This document shows positions 56,507 through 64,000 of a DNA stretch of 64,000 nt, piece by piece. Each line of letters begins with the position of its first letter. The first letter of the stretch is position 1. The stretch spans positions 1 through 64,000 of the forward strand of contig NZ_JAQVCN010000024.1 of the NCBI RefSeq assembly GCF_028689785.1, in the 5' to 3' direction. A program made the position numbers and the translations under genes. Source of the DNA: Zoogloea sp. (GTDB taxonomy: Bacteria > Pseudomonadota > Gammaproteobacteria > Burkholderiales > Rhodocyclaceae). Below the pieces are notes generated by a model that worked only from the letters and a program-made list of their open reading frames with translations, ran no database searches and was not told the DNA's origin.

Positions 56507-57118
56507 ATGCCCCCTCCCCTCTCCGCCACCATCATCCCGCTCTACGACCGCCACGCCGACGCCTGGCATCGGCACCGGTCGCCCCATGCGTCACTGGAAG
56601 AAGCCTGGCTGACGCGCTTCTCCGCCGGCCTGCCCGACGGGGCCTGCGTGCTGGATCTGGGCTGCGGCACGGGTCAACCGATGGGGCGGTGGCTGGCCCA
56701 GCAGGGCTTTGCAATCACCGGCGTCGACAGCTCGGCGGCGATGCTGGCGCATGCCCGTGCCCTGCAGCCCGCCCAGGAGTGGGTGCAGGGCGACATGCGG
56801 ACGCTCGCGCTAGGGCGCAGCTTTGCCGGCGTGCTGGCCTGGGACAGTTTCTTTCACCTGAACCACGCGGATCAGCGGGCGATGTTTCCTGTCTTTGCGG
56901 CGCACGCGGCGCCAGGAGCGATGCTGATGTTCACCAGTGGGCCGTCCCACGGCGAGGCGATCGGGGAGTTCGAGGGGGAGCCACTGTTTCATGCCAGCCT
57001 GGCGCCGGAGGCGTATCGGTGCCTGCTGGACGCGCATGGCTTCGAGGTACTCGACTTTGTGCCGGAGGACCCGGCCTGCGGCTGCCATTCGGTCTGGCTG
57101 GCCCGTTGCCTGGGGTGA
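56507..57118 (+). CDS. Class I SAM-dependent methyltransferase
   Basis: This is a 203-aa methyltransferase with the Rossmann motifs CVLDLGCGTGQPMGRWLAQQGFAITGVDSSAAMLAHAR (motif I and the acidic end of strand 2), VQGDMRTL and LAWDSFFHL. The size and the DSFFHL post-motif resemble small-molecule methyltransferases. The substrate is unknown. It is a stand-alone gene between the cassette and the LysE exporter. Confidence 0.88.
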   Translation: MPPPLSATIIPLYDRHADAWHRHRSPHASLEEAWLTRFSAGLPDGACVLDLGCGTGQPMGRWLAQQGFAITGVDSSAAMLAHARALQPAQEWVQGDMRTLALGRSFAGVLAWDSFFHLNHADQRAMFPVFAAHAAPGAMLMFTSGPSHGEAIGEFEGEPLFHASLAPEAYRCLLDAHGFEVLDFVPEDPACGCHSVWLARCLG

Positions 57119-57223
57119 CTGCCAGGCCACCATCATCGCCCGGCAGCCCAGTGCAATTTCCTTCAATACCCCGCCTCCCCCCAAGCCCCACCATGCCCTA
57201 CCCCGACTTTCCGGATTACGCGC

Positions 57224-57817
57224 ATGGATCTCTCCCTCATTCTTCCGATGTCCGCCTTTGCCCTGGCGGCTTCGCTGTCGCCGGGGCCGGTGAATATGGT
57301 GTGCCTGGGCAGCGGGACGCGGCATGGCGTAAGGGCGAGCCTGGGCTTTGTGAGCGGTGCCACGCTGGGTTTCATCGGCCTGTTTGTGGCAGTGGGGCTG
57401 GGGCTGGCCGGAGTGTTGCTGCGCCAGCCCGGGCTGGCGGCGCTGATGCGCTGGGCGGCGGTGGCCTTTCTGCTCTACCTGAGCTGGCAGCTGGCCCGCG
57501 ATTCGGGTGAGCTGGCGGGCAGGGATCAGGACACGCCGCCGGGTTTTGTGGCCGGTGCGCTGATGCAGTGGCTCAACCCCAAGGCCTGGCTGGCGGCGGC
57601 GTCGGGGGTGGGTGCCTACACCCATGCGGCGCGGCCCGAGGAGCTGGCAGTGTTTGCCGGGCTCTATGCGCCGATCTGCTGGCTGTCGCTCGGCTGCTGG
57701 GTGTATGCGGGCGCGGCCTTCCGGCGCCTGAGCACCACGCCGCGGGTCTTACGCCGGCTCAACCGGGGCCTGGCGGCCCTGCTCGCCGGGAGCTGCGTCT
57801 TTCTGCTGTGGCCCTGA
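57224..57817 (+). CDS. LysE/RhtB family amino acid exporter
   Basis: This is a 197-aa inner-membrane protein with about six hydrophobic segments. The LysE signature is clear: LAASLSPGPVNMVCLGSGTRHGVRASLGFVSGATLG, and later ALMQWLNPKAWLAAASG. It overlaps tail-to-tail by 69 bp with the AraC regulator on the other strand. An AraC-type regulator paired with a LysE exporter usually controls it. Confidence 0.9.
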   Translation: MDLSLILPMSAFALAASLSPGPVNMVCLGSGTRHGVRASLGFVSGATLGFIGLFVAVGLGLAGVLLRQPGLAALMRWAAVAFLLYLSWQLARDSGELAGRDQDTPPGFVAGALMQWLNPKAWLAAASGVGAYTHAARPEELAVFAGLYAPICWLSLGCWVYAGAAFRRLSTTPRVLRRLNRGLAALLAGSCVFLLWP

Positions 57818-58621
57818 GCTCCGGCGGTATTGCCGGGGGGTAAGGGCCAGGAGGCGCTTGAACATGCGCTGAAAATGGGGCTGATCGGCAAAGCCGCTGT
57901 CGAGGGCGGCATCCACTATTGCCCGCCCCTGGCGCAGGGCCCGCTGGCCCCGCTGCACCCGGCGGTTGATCACGTAGGCGTGGGGCGTCATCCCGAAGTG
58001 CTGCTTGAAGCGCCGGATCAGGTGCCCGGGGCTCACCCCGGCCCGGCGGGACATGGCCTCCAGGGACATGTCTGCGGCGGCGTGATCTCCGCCCAGGTAG
58101 TCGGCCAGGGCCTCCAGCTTGGCGGGAATGTCTGGCGCCTCGGCGGTGCCGAGCCGGGGCAGCAGCAGGGCCAGGAAGTCGAGCAGCGCATTCTCTTTGG
58201 CGGCGGCGGGCAGGCCCGGGTCGAACAGCCTTGCGGCAAGGCTTAAAAAGGCATTGAAGACCTCGGGCGCGCGCATGACGTCAGGGGCCAGATCCTGCCA
58301 GTCGGGCGATGCCGAAAGGCCCAGCCGAAAGCGCTGCGCGGCCAGCCAGCGTGCGTCCAGGTACAGCATGAGATAGGCCCAGGGCCGGCCTTCGATGGGG
58401 TTGCAGACGTGCATCCGGTCGGGGTTGATGCAGACCAGCGTGCCCGCCTCGACCTGGTGCACCCGGTCGGTCAGCACAAAGGTGCTCTCACCCCGGGTGA
58501 TGGCGCCCATGGACCACTCCAGGTGGCTGTGGGGGGCATAGCAGAGGCTGCGCCCGTCTTCCACCTGGCGCAGCTCCACAAAGGGCAGCACCGGGTCTCG
58601 CCAGAAAACGGATTGGCTCAT
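57749..58621 (-). CDS. AraC family transcriptional regulator
   Basis: This is a 290-aa protein. The N-terminal cupin-like sensor has APHSHLEWSMGAITRGESTFVLTDRVHQVEAGTLVCINPDRMHVCNP, and the C-terminal double helix-turn-helix has SLEAMSRRAGVSPGHLIRRFKQHFGMTPHAYVINRRV, then DAALDSGFADQPHFQRMFKRLLALTPRQYR. I chose the ATG at 58621. The frame is open to 58957, but that part is the shadow of the MOSC gene. Its start overlaps the MOSC stop (ATGA), and its 3' end overlaps the convergent lysE gene. Confidence 0.92.
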   Translation of the reverse strand: MSQSVFWRDPVLPFVELRQVEDGRSLCYAPHSHLEWSMGAITRGESTFVLTDRVHQVEAGTLVCINPDRMHVCNPIEGRPWAYLMLYLDARWLAAQRFRLGLSASPDWQDLAPDVMRAPEVFNAFLSLAARLFDPGLPAAAKENALLDFLALLLPRLGTAEAPDIPAKLEALADYLGGDHAAADMSLEAMSRRAGVSPGHLIRRFKQHFGMTPHAYVINRRVQRGQRALRQGRAIVDAALDSGFADQPHFQRMFKRLLALTPRQYRRSSGPQQKDAAPGEQGRQAPVEPA

Positions 58622-59265
58622 TGCTTGAGCCAGGTGAGGCGCTGCACGATCTTGTCCCGCCAGGCGCGGGCCAGCCCGGGGATGTCGGCCAGGCGCGCCA
58701 GCTCGGCCAGGGGCGGGCGGTGGGTCTGCCACAGCAGCTGGGCTTCGCGCAGGGTCGGGGCCTGGGGTGCGGCGTGCAGCAGGTCCAGGGTGTCGCCGGG
58801 GCTCACATGGCCGGGCTGCACCACACGCCAGTACCAGCCGGTGAGCAAGTGCTCGGCGATGAAACCGGCCATGCCGTCGGCGCCAAAGCGCTCGTCGATC
58901 TTCCAGCAGGGGTTGCGGGGCTGGCACACCTGCAGCACGGCGCTGCCCAGTTGCCACAGCTCGCCGATGCGCACGTCGGCTTCGTCCAGGTCGGGGGTGG
59001 ACAGGTTCTCACCGAGGGCACCGGGCACGAGTTGTGCGGCGGCTTCCGGGAAGCGCTCGGCAAGGCGGGGGTAGTGCCGGGCGGGGTAGAGATGCACGGC
59101 CTTGTCGGGCCCGCCATGGACGCGCCGGTCGGCCTGCTGATCGCCGGCAAAGCCCTCGGGGCCCAGGGCGATGGGCGCGTCCACCCGGGTCTTGTACATG
59201 CCGGTGGGGCGCCCCGTTTCGGGCAGCGGCCGGATGCCGCCAGTGAAGAGGGTGATGCGGGCCAT
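58618..59265 (-). CDS. MOSC domain protein (YiiM-like)
   Basis: This is a 215-aa protein with the MOSC beta-barrel: PEGFAGDQQADRRVHGGPDKAVHLYPARHY at the start and GALGENLSTPDLDEADVRIGELWQLGSAVLQVCQPRNPCWKI, where the conserved cysteine (PRNPCWK) would hold the molybdenum cofactor. YiiM-type proteins reduce N-hydroxylated compounds. The C-terminal 3-alpha extension is present. It is coupled to the downstream araC gene by ATGA overlap. Confidence 0.9.
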   Translation of the reverse strand: MARITLFTGGIRPLPETGRPTGMYKTRVDAPIALGPEGFAGDQQADRRVHGGPDKAVHLYPARHYPRLAERFPEAAAQLVPGALGENLSTPDLDEADVRIGELWQLGSAVLQVCQPRNPCWKIDERFGADGMAGFIAEHLLTGWYWRVVQPGHVSPGDTLDLLHAAPQAPTLREAQLLWQTHRPPLAELARLADIPGLARAWRDKIVQRLTWLKQ

Positions 59266-59295
59266 TGGGTTTCCTGCTGTGTCTTGGGTGGGGGC

Positions 59296-60069
59296 CTATT
59301 CGCCCCTGAATTCCGGTTTGCGCTTTTCCTTGAAAGCCCGGATGCCTTCGGCGTAGTCCTGGCTGTTGTACACCACCCGACGCAGGCCCTGGATGCGTTC
59401 GAAGTCTTCGGGCGACATGGTATGGGCACCGGCGAGGATGCGCAGCTGTTCCTTCATCACCGAGATGGAGAGGGGCGCGTTGGCGGCGATGCGGCGGGCG
59501 ATGGCGTAGGTGGTTTCTTCCAGGTCGGTGGCATCGGTCACGTGGTTGATGATACCCAGGCTGCACAGGCGCTCGGCCGGGATGGGGTCGGCAGTGAAGA
59601 GCATCTCCTTGGCCAGGCGCAGGTTGGCGGCATTGAGAAAGGTGAGCAGGCCGCCCACGTTGTAGGGCACGTTGAGGCGGGCCGGAGTGGCGGCGAAGGT
59701 GGCGTCGCGGGCGGCCACGATGAGGTCGCAGGCGAAGGCGGCTTCGCAGGCACCGCCCCACACGCTGCCTTCGATCATGGCGATGATGGGAGCGGGAAAA
59801 GTCTCGATCTCGCGCACCAGCTTGCGCAGGGGGTCGCGCCAGGCCAGGGGGTCGAGGCCGGCGGCGGGAAGCTCTTCGATGTCGTGGCCCGCCGACCAGA
59901 CCTTGCAGCCAGCCCGGGCGCGCAGCACCACGCAGCGCACGCCTACGGCGCGGAAGGATTCTAGGGCGGTGGCAAAAGCCTGAACCATCTCCTCGCACAA
60001 GGCATTGCGGCGGGCTTCCCGGTTGAGGGTGAGGGTGGCGATGTGGTCGGTAATGTCGATCTGCAGCAT
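59296..60069 (-). CDS. scpB: Methylmalonyl-CoA decarboxylase (crotonase family)
   Basis: This is a 257-aa crotonase. It follows E. coli ScpB (YgfG) closely as I recall it: NALCEEMVQAFATALESFRAVGVRCVVLRARAG, KVWSAGHDIEELPAAGLDPLAWRDPLRKLVREIETFPAPIIAMIEGSVWGGACEAAFACDL, and the C-terminal block GAHTMSPEDFERIQGLRRVVYNSQDYAEGIRAFKEKRKPEF. ScpB converts methylmalonyl-CoA to propionyl-CoA and CO2. The usual partners (scpA mutase, argK GTPase, scpC transferase) are not nearby, so it is an orphan here. A generic enoyl-CoA hydratase is the alternative. Confidence 0.85.
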   Translation of the reverse strand: MLQIDITDHIATLTLNREARRNALCEEMVQAFATALESFRAVGVRCVVLRARAGCKVWSAGHDIEELPAAGLDPLAWRDPLRKLVREIETFPAPIIAMIEGSVWGGACEAAFACDLIVAARDATFAATPARLNVPYNVGGLLTFLNAANLRLAKEMLFTADPIPAERLCSLGIINHVTDATDLEETTYAIARRIAANAPLSISVMKEQLRILAGAHTMSPEDFERIQGLRRVVYNSQDYAEGIRAFKEKRKPEFRGE

Positions 60070-60105
60070 GGGGGGGCAAGGTAGAGGTGGTGTGCCATTC
60101 TAGGC

Positions 60106-60131
60106 CGGGTTGGTCGAATGAACTCAACCCG
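60106..60131. repeat. Diverged copy of the 28-bp palindrome
   Basis: Arms CGGGTT and AACCCG surround a core GTCGAATGAA shared with the copies at 45431 and 61163. Pairing is imperfect. It lies between the scpB start and the EamA stop. Confidence 0.5.
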
Positions 60132-60147
60132 ACGAAAGGCGCGGCCG

Positions 60148-61044
60148 TCAGCCCTTTTTGCCGACCAGCATCACCCCTGCCACCACCAGCGCGCCGCCGA
60201 GGATCTGGAACAAGCCGATGGTTTCATCAAGGATGATCCAGCCCAGGAAGAGGGTCACTACCGGGCCAAGGGTGCCGATCAGGGACACGGGGCCGGCCCC
60301 CATGCGGCGGATGGCTTCGGACACCATCCACACCGGCAGCACGGTGGAGAACAAGGCCATGGCACCCGCCAGCAGCAGCACCGGGGCGGGCTGGACGAGC
60401 AGCCCCAGGGGCCGGGTGAGGGCAAAGTGGGCCAGGCACAGCAGGCAGGCGGCGGTGCTGGCCCAGGCGGTGACCCGGGCCGCGCCCAGCCGGCCGACGG
60501 CCTGGCCGTTGCCCATGAGGTAGAGGGCGTAGGACACGGCGCTGCCGAACACCAGGCCACCGCCGATGAGCACGTCGTGCATGTCGCCGGCCACGTGCAG
60601 GTCATGGGCCACAGCCAGGGCGATGCCCGCATAGCACAGGACGATGGAGCCCAGGGCCCGGCGCGTGATGCGCTTGCCCAGGAAGATCGCCGACAGCACC
60701 ACCACCAGGGTCGGGTAGGCAAACAGGATCAGCCGCTCCAGGGCGGCGGAGATGTATTGCAGACCCACGAAGTCCAGGTAGCTGGCCAGGTAATAACCGG
60801 TAAGGCCGAGGCCCAGCATCAGGCCGATATCACGCCGCCCCATGGGCTCGGGCTTGCGGGTGCGCTGGTCGTGCCAGCCCAGGGCCAGGAAGAAGGGCAG
60901 CGAGAAACCCATGCGCAGGGCCAGCAGGGTCACCGCATCCACGCCATAGGGGTAGGCCAGCTTGATGAGGATGGCCTTGAAGGAGAAGCCCACTGCGCCG
61001 AGGACGGCAAAGAGCAGGCCGATGTGGTTGCCGGGGGAGTTCAT
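60148..61044 (-). CDS. EamA/DMT family transporter
   Basis: This is a 298-aa inner-membrane protein with ten hydrophobic segments arranged as two EamA repeats: an N-terminal half from AVLGAVGFSFKAILIKLAY to the helix preceding GKRITRRALGSIVL, and a C-terminal half ending in SLIGTLGPVVTLFLGWIILDETIGLFQILGGALVVAGVMLV. The repeated LGPV/E-x-I pattern is typical. Drug/metabolite exporters of this family have varied substrates, and none can be assigned. Confidence 0.9.
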   Translation of the reverse strand: MNSPGNHIGLLFAVLGAVGFSFKAILIKLAYPYGVDAVTLLALRMGFSLPFFLALGWHDQRTRKPEPMGRRDIGLMLGLGLTGYYLASYLDFVGLQYISAALERLILFAYPTLVVVLSAIFLGKRITRRALGSIVLCYAGIALAVAHDLHVAGDMHDVLIGGGLVFGSAVSYALYLMGNGQAVGRLGAARVTAWASTAACLLCLAHFALTRPLGLLVQPAPVLLLAGAMALFSTVLPVWMVSEAIRRMGAGPVSLIGTLGPVVTLFLGWIILDETIGLFQILGGALVVAGVMLVGKKG

Positions 61045-61162
61045 GGGGCAGGCGCAGACGGCCGGAGTTCACAGACCTCCATTAGGCCAGCCGGGCCCCC
61101 CTGAGGGAATGCGTATGTTCCGAGGAGGGGGTTAGGAAATGGTGAAGGGTCGGGGCTGCTTT

Positions 61163-61190
61163 TGTGGGGTCGAGTGAATTCGACCCCACA
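61163..61190. repeat. 28-bp palindromic repeat, copy 2
   Basis: Arms TGTGGGGTCGA and TCGACCCCACA surround GTGAAT. It differs from the copy at 45431-45458 at the outer base pair and at one internal position. It begins 10 bp after the mhpC stop codon, so it may act as a terminator. Confidence 0.75.
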
Positions 61191-61199
61191 GGGGGATGC

Positions 61200-62063
61200 T
61201 CAGTGCGTCAGGAAATCCAGCACCATGCGGTTGAACTTGTCGGCGTGTTCCCACTGGGCCCAGTGGCCGCAGCGGTTGAAGATGTGCAGTTCGGCATTGG
61301 GCATGCCCCAGATCAGGCGCAGGCCCACGTCCATGGGCACGAAGCGGTCGTCGCGGCCCCAGATGACCAGGGCCGGGGCGGTGACTTCGCCCAGGCGCGG
61401 CCCGAAGTCGGGGAACTGCTTGGGATTGGCGGCGAGGCTCTTGACGAAGTTGTCCAGGTGGTCGCGGCGGGCCAGCATGTTGTCCAGGCGGGCCTGGAAG
61501 AGCTCTTCGGTGAGGCTGCTGCTGTCGAACACGAAGACGGCCATCATCTTCTTGAGGTTCTCGATGGTGGGCTCGCGGTAGAGGCCCTGGAGCAGCTTGA
61601 TGCCTTCGGTGGGCATGGGCACGAACTGGCTGGGGCCGCCGGTACCGCCGCCCATCAGCACCAGCTTGCCGACCCGCGCGGGGTTGGCCAGCGCAAAGGC
61701 CACGGCGCTGTGGCCGCCCATGGAGTTGCCGATGATGTGCACCTTGTCGAGGCCCAGGCCGTCGAGCAGGCCCTTCAGGGCGCGGGCGTTCAGATCAGAC
61801 CGGGAGCCGGTGCATACGATGGGGTCGCTCTTGCTCCAGCCCGGGCAGTCCATCAGGATCACCCGGTAGCCGGCATTCGCCAGGGGTTCGATGTTGCGGT
61901 TGAAGTTGGCCCAGCCGCTGGCGCCAGGGCCGGAGCCGTGGAGCATGACCACCGTCTCGGCGCCTTCACCGATGTCGTTGTAGTGCAGTTGCAGGTCCAG
62001 GTCGCCTTCGTGGATGCGGATGAAGCGGCTGGTGGCGGCTTCACTCAGGGTGGGGGTGCTCAT
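61200..62063 (-). CDS. mhpC: Meta-cleavage product hydrolase (MhpC type)
   Basis: This is a 287-aa alpha/beta hydrolase that matches E. coli MhpC closely over its length as I recall it: [39 protein letters not shown], the nucleophile elbow [37 protein letters not shown], the catalytic Asp in [13 protein letters not shown] and the His in CGHWAQWEH. MhpC hydrolyses 2-hydroxy-6-oxonona-2,4-diene-1,9-dioate in the 3-(3-hydroxyphenyl)propionate pathway. The other mhp genes are not in the window, so the substrate may be another meta-cleavage product. It may share an operon with the hemerythrin and livFG genes upstream. Confidence 0.9.
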   Translation of the reverse strand: MSTPTLSEAATSRFIRIHEGDLDLQLHYNDIGEGAETVVMLHGSGPGASGWANFNRNIEPLANAGYRVILMDCPGWSKSDPIVCTGSRSDLNARALKGLLDGLGLDKVHIIGNSMGGHSAVAFALANPARVGKLVLMGGGTGGPSQFVPMPTEGIKLLQGLYREPTIENLKKMMAVFVFDSSSLTEELFQARLDNMLARRDHLDNFVKSLAANPKQFPDFGPRLGEVTAPALVIWGRDDRFVPMDVGLRLIWGMPNAELHIFNRCGHWAQWEHADKFNRMVLDFLTH

Positions 62064-62099
62064 GGGGTTGTCCTTTCAATCCGGTTGCAATGCAGTGGG

Positions 62100-62681
62100 T
62101 CAGCCTTCGTAAGGGCCGGCGCCAAAGCCGATGGGGGGGGGCGCCGAGGCCACCAGTTTGGAGAAGACGGCAGCGAAGTCCTCGCCGGGCAGGCTGCCCA
62201 TGCTGTTGCCCATGGCGGCCAGCTCGGCGTCGATCTCGGCCCAGTCATCCGGGGTGAAGTGCTTGCGCAGCAGGGGCAGGATCTCGCGCTCTTCGAGGAT
62301 CATGTGGTTGCGGTAAAACTCAGCGTAGGTGTCGAAGGCCGCCGACAGGCCGGCCACGTCGGCCGGGTTCTTCTCGAAGGCGTCCAGCGCCTTTTCAAGC
62401 AGGGCGATGCGCTCGGCTGTGCCGGCGTGCTGGCGGAAGAGCTTGTCGAGCAGCTCCCGCCCCTCGTCGGTACGGGCGGCGAGGCGGCCGAAGAGCAGGC
62501 GGTCTTCCTTGGGGTGATGCTGCTGCTCGGGGTAGGCCTCCAGGTAATCCACCATGCCGCGCAGCAGCTTGATGTCGGGCTGGAGACGGCCAGCGGCTAT
62601 CTCCTTGAGCATGAAGCGGACAGCGTGGAGGATGGCCGCCAGGGATTGATGTTCGTCCGCCAGGACTTGCAGTGCGCGCAT
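62100..62681 (-). CDS. Hemerythrin-domain protein
   Basis: This is a 193-aa four-helix-bundle protein with iron-ligand motifs in order: LADEHQSLAAILH, then QQHHPKEDRLLF, then RQHAGTAERI, then YRNHMILEEREILPLLRKHF. The spacing fits a diiron (hemerythrin/YtfE-like) site. It may bind oxygen, nitric oxide or iron. I chose the ATG at 62681, which gives the MRALQVLADEHQSL start. It lies between mhpC and the LivF gene on the same strand. Confidence 0.9.
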   Translation of the reverse strand: MRALQVLADEHQSLAAILHAVRFMLKEIAAGRLQPDIKLLRGMVDYLEAYPEQQHHPKEDRLLFGRLAARTDEGRELLDKLFRQHAGTAERIALLEKALDAFEKNPADVAGLSAAFDTYAEFYRNHMILEEREILPLLRKHFTPDDWAEIDAELAAMGNSMGSLPGEDFAAVFSKLVASAPPPIGFGAGPYEG

Positions 62682-62700
62682 GGGCGTGTCTCCGGTAAGG

Positions 62701-63456
<756 letters not shown>

Positions 63457-63457
63457 C

Positions 63458-64000
63458 TCAGACACCTCCCAGGTAGGCTTCGAGCACGGCCGGGTCCTGC
63501 TGGACTTCTTCCGGCAGGCCTTCGGCGATCTTCTCGCCAAACTCCATCACCACCACCCGATCCACCAGGCTCATCACGAAGTCCATGTCGTGCTCGACGA
63601 TGAGCACCGCCATGCCTTCGGACTTGAGGCGCCGCAGCAGCTCGGAGAGGGCCTGCTTTTCCTTGAGGCGCAGGCCGGCGGCGGGCTCGTCGAGGAGCAG
63701 CAGGCAGGGGTCGGAGCACAGGGCACGGGCGATCTCGAGGATGCGCTGCTGGCCCAGGGCCAGGCTCCCGGCCTCGGTGTGCATGAACTCGCCCAGGCCC
63801 ACCCGCTCCACCTGAATGGCGGCTTCACGCAGCAGGCGGGCCTCGTCGGCCCGGTCGAGGCGCCAGGCGGCGGGCAGCACGCCCCGGCTGCCGCGCATGT
63901 GGGCGCCGATGGCCACGTTTTCGAGCACGCTCATCTTCGGCAGCAGGCGCACATGCTGGAAGGTACGGCTCATGCCCAGGGCGGCGATCTCCCGGGAGCT
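63458..64000 (-). CDS. livG: Branched-chain amino acid-type ABC transporter ATPase, LivG (cut by window edge)
   Basis: The C-terminal 180 residues of a LivG-type ATPase are visible: [26 protein letters not shown] (Q-loop region), a signature-like [15 protein letters not shown], Walker [12 protein letters not shown], the H-loop VEHDMDFV, and the typical end [14 protein letters not shown]. The N terminus with Walker A is beyond base 64000. It is the partner of livF. Confidence 0.9.
   Translation of the reverse strand, partial: SSREIAALGMSRTFQHVRLLPKMSVLENVAIGAHMRGSRGVLPAAWRLDRADEARLLREAAIQVERVGLGEFMHTEAGSLALGQQRILEIARALCSDPCLLLLDEPAAGLRLKEKQALSELLRRLKSEGMAVLIVEHDMDFVMSLVDRVVVMEFGEKIAEGLPEEVQQDPAVLEAYLGGV

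Overview
The window comes from a high-GC betaproteobacterium, most likely a member of the Rhodocyclales (Azoarcus/Thauera/Azospira type). This rests on the codon use, the divergent uvrA / MFS-transporter pair, the mhpC- and scpB-type catabolic genes, and a LivFG branched-chain or aromatic-acid ABC transporter. No rRNA, tRNA or CRISPR array was seen.

Region 1 (1-21390) is an accessory defence island with visibly lower GC than the rest. Nearly all of it is one long minus-strand operon, read from 20.6 kb down to 0.6 kb: brxR (WYL regulator) - RecQ-like helicase fused to a ComF-like phosphoribosyltransferase - DprA/SLOG protein - brxA - brxB - brxC - pglX - DUF932 protein - 47-codon remnant of a DUF262 gene - AAA ATPase - HNH nuclease - pglZ - brxL. 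The brxABC/pglX/pglZ/brxL set is a type 1 BREX phage-defence system. Two extra modules sit inside it: a competence-like helicase/PRTase/DprA pair at the head, and a Septu/GmrSD-like ATPase-nuclease block between pglX and pglZ. Most junctions are 4-base ATGA overlaps, so the extra genes are built into the operon. On the right the island stops at three 21-bp repeats (21300-21390) that look like the end of a TnsB/IstA-type transposon, 20 bp past the stop codon of a core MFS gene.

Region 2 (21.4-32.8 kb) is core genome: MFS transporter and divergent uvrA, an ANTAR response regulator behind a structured leader, a GGDEF-EAL gene broken by a 61-bp insertion/duplication, a chemoreceptor, a DUF1186/SEC-C protein, a YceH protein and lgt.

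Region 3 (33-42 kb, minus strand) holds azlCD, a MAPEG protein, a GNAT acetyltransferase and a heavy-metal RND efflux operon (outer-membrane factor, adaptor, pump and three small exported metal-binding candidates) in which most stops and starts overlap.

Region 4 (42-50 kb, mostly plus strand) holds a VF530 protein, a TRIC-like channel, OsmC, pirin, an old-yellow-enzyme reductase, and two small heat-shock proteins behind a clear sigma-32 promoter. A large hybrid sensor kinase with an NMT1/THI5-like periplasmic sensor follows on the minus strand.

Region 5 (49.3-56 kb) is a LysR gene divergent from a four-gene cassette that I cannot assign to a known pathway: TPR O-GlcNAc-transferase-like enzyme, DegT aminotransferase, MmgE/PrpD protein and ATP-grasp ligase.

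Region 6 (56-64 kb) holds a broken lipoprotein gene, a methyltransferase, a LysE/AraC/MOSC cluster, methylmalonyl-CoA decarboxylase, an EamA transporter, MhpC, a hemerythrin protein and livF/livG (the latter cut by the window edge). A 28-bp palindrome recurs beside several genes here and at 45.4 kb.
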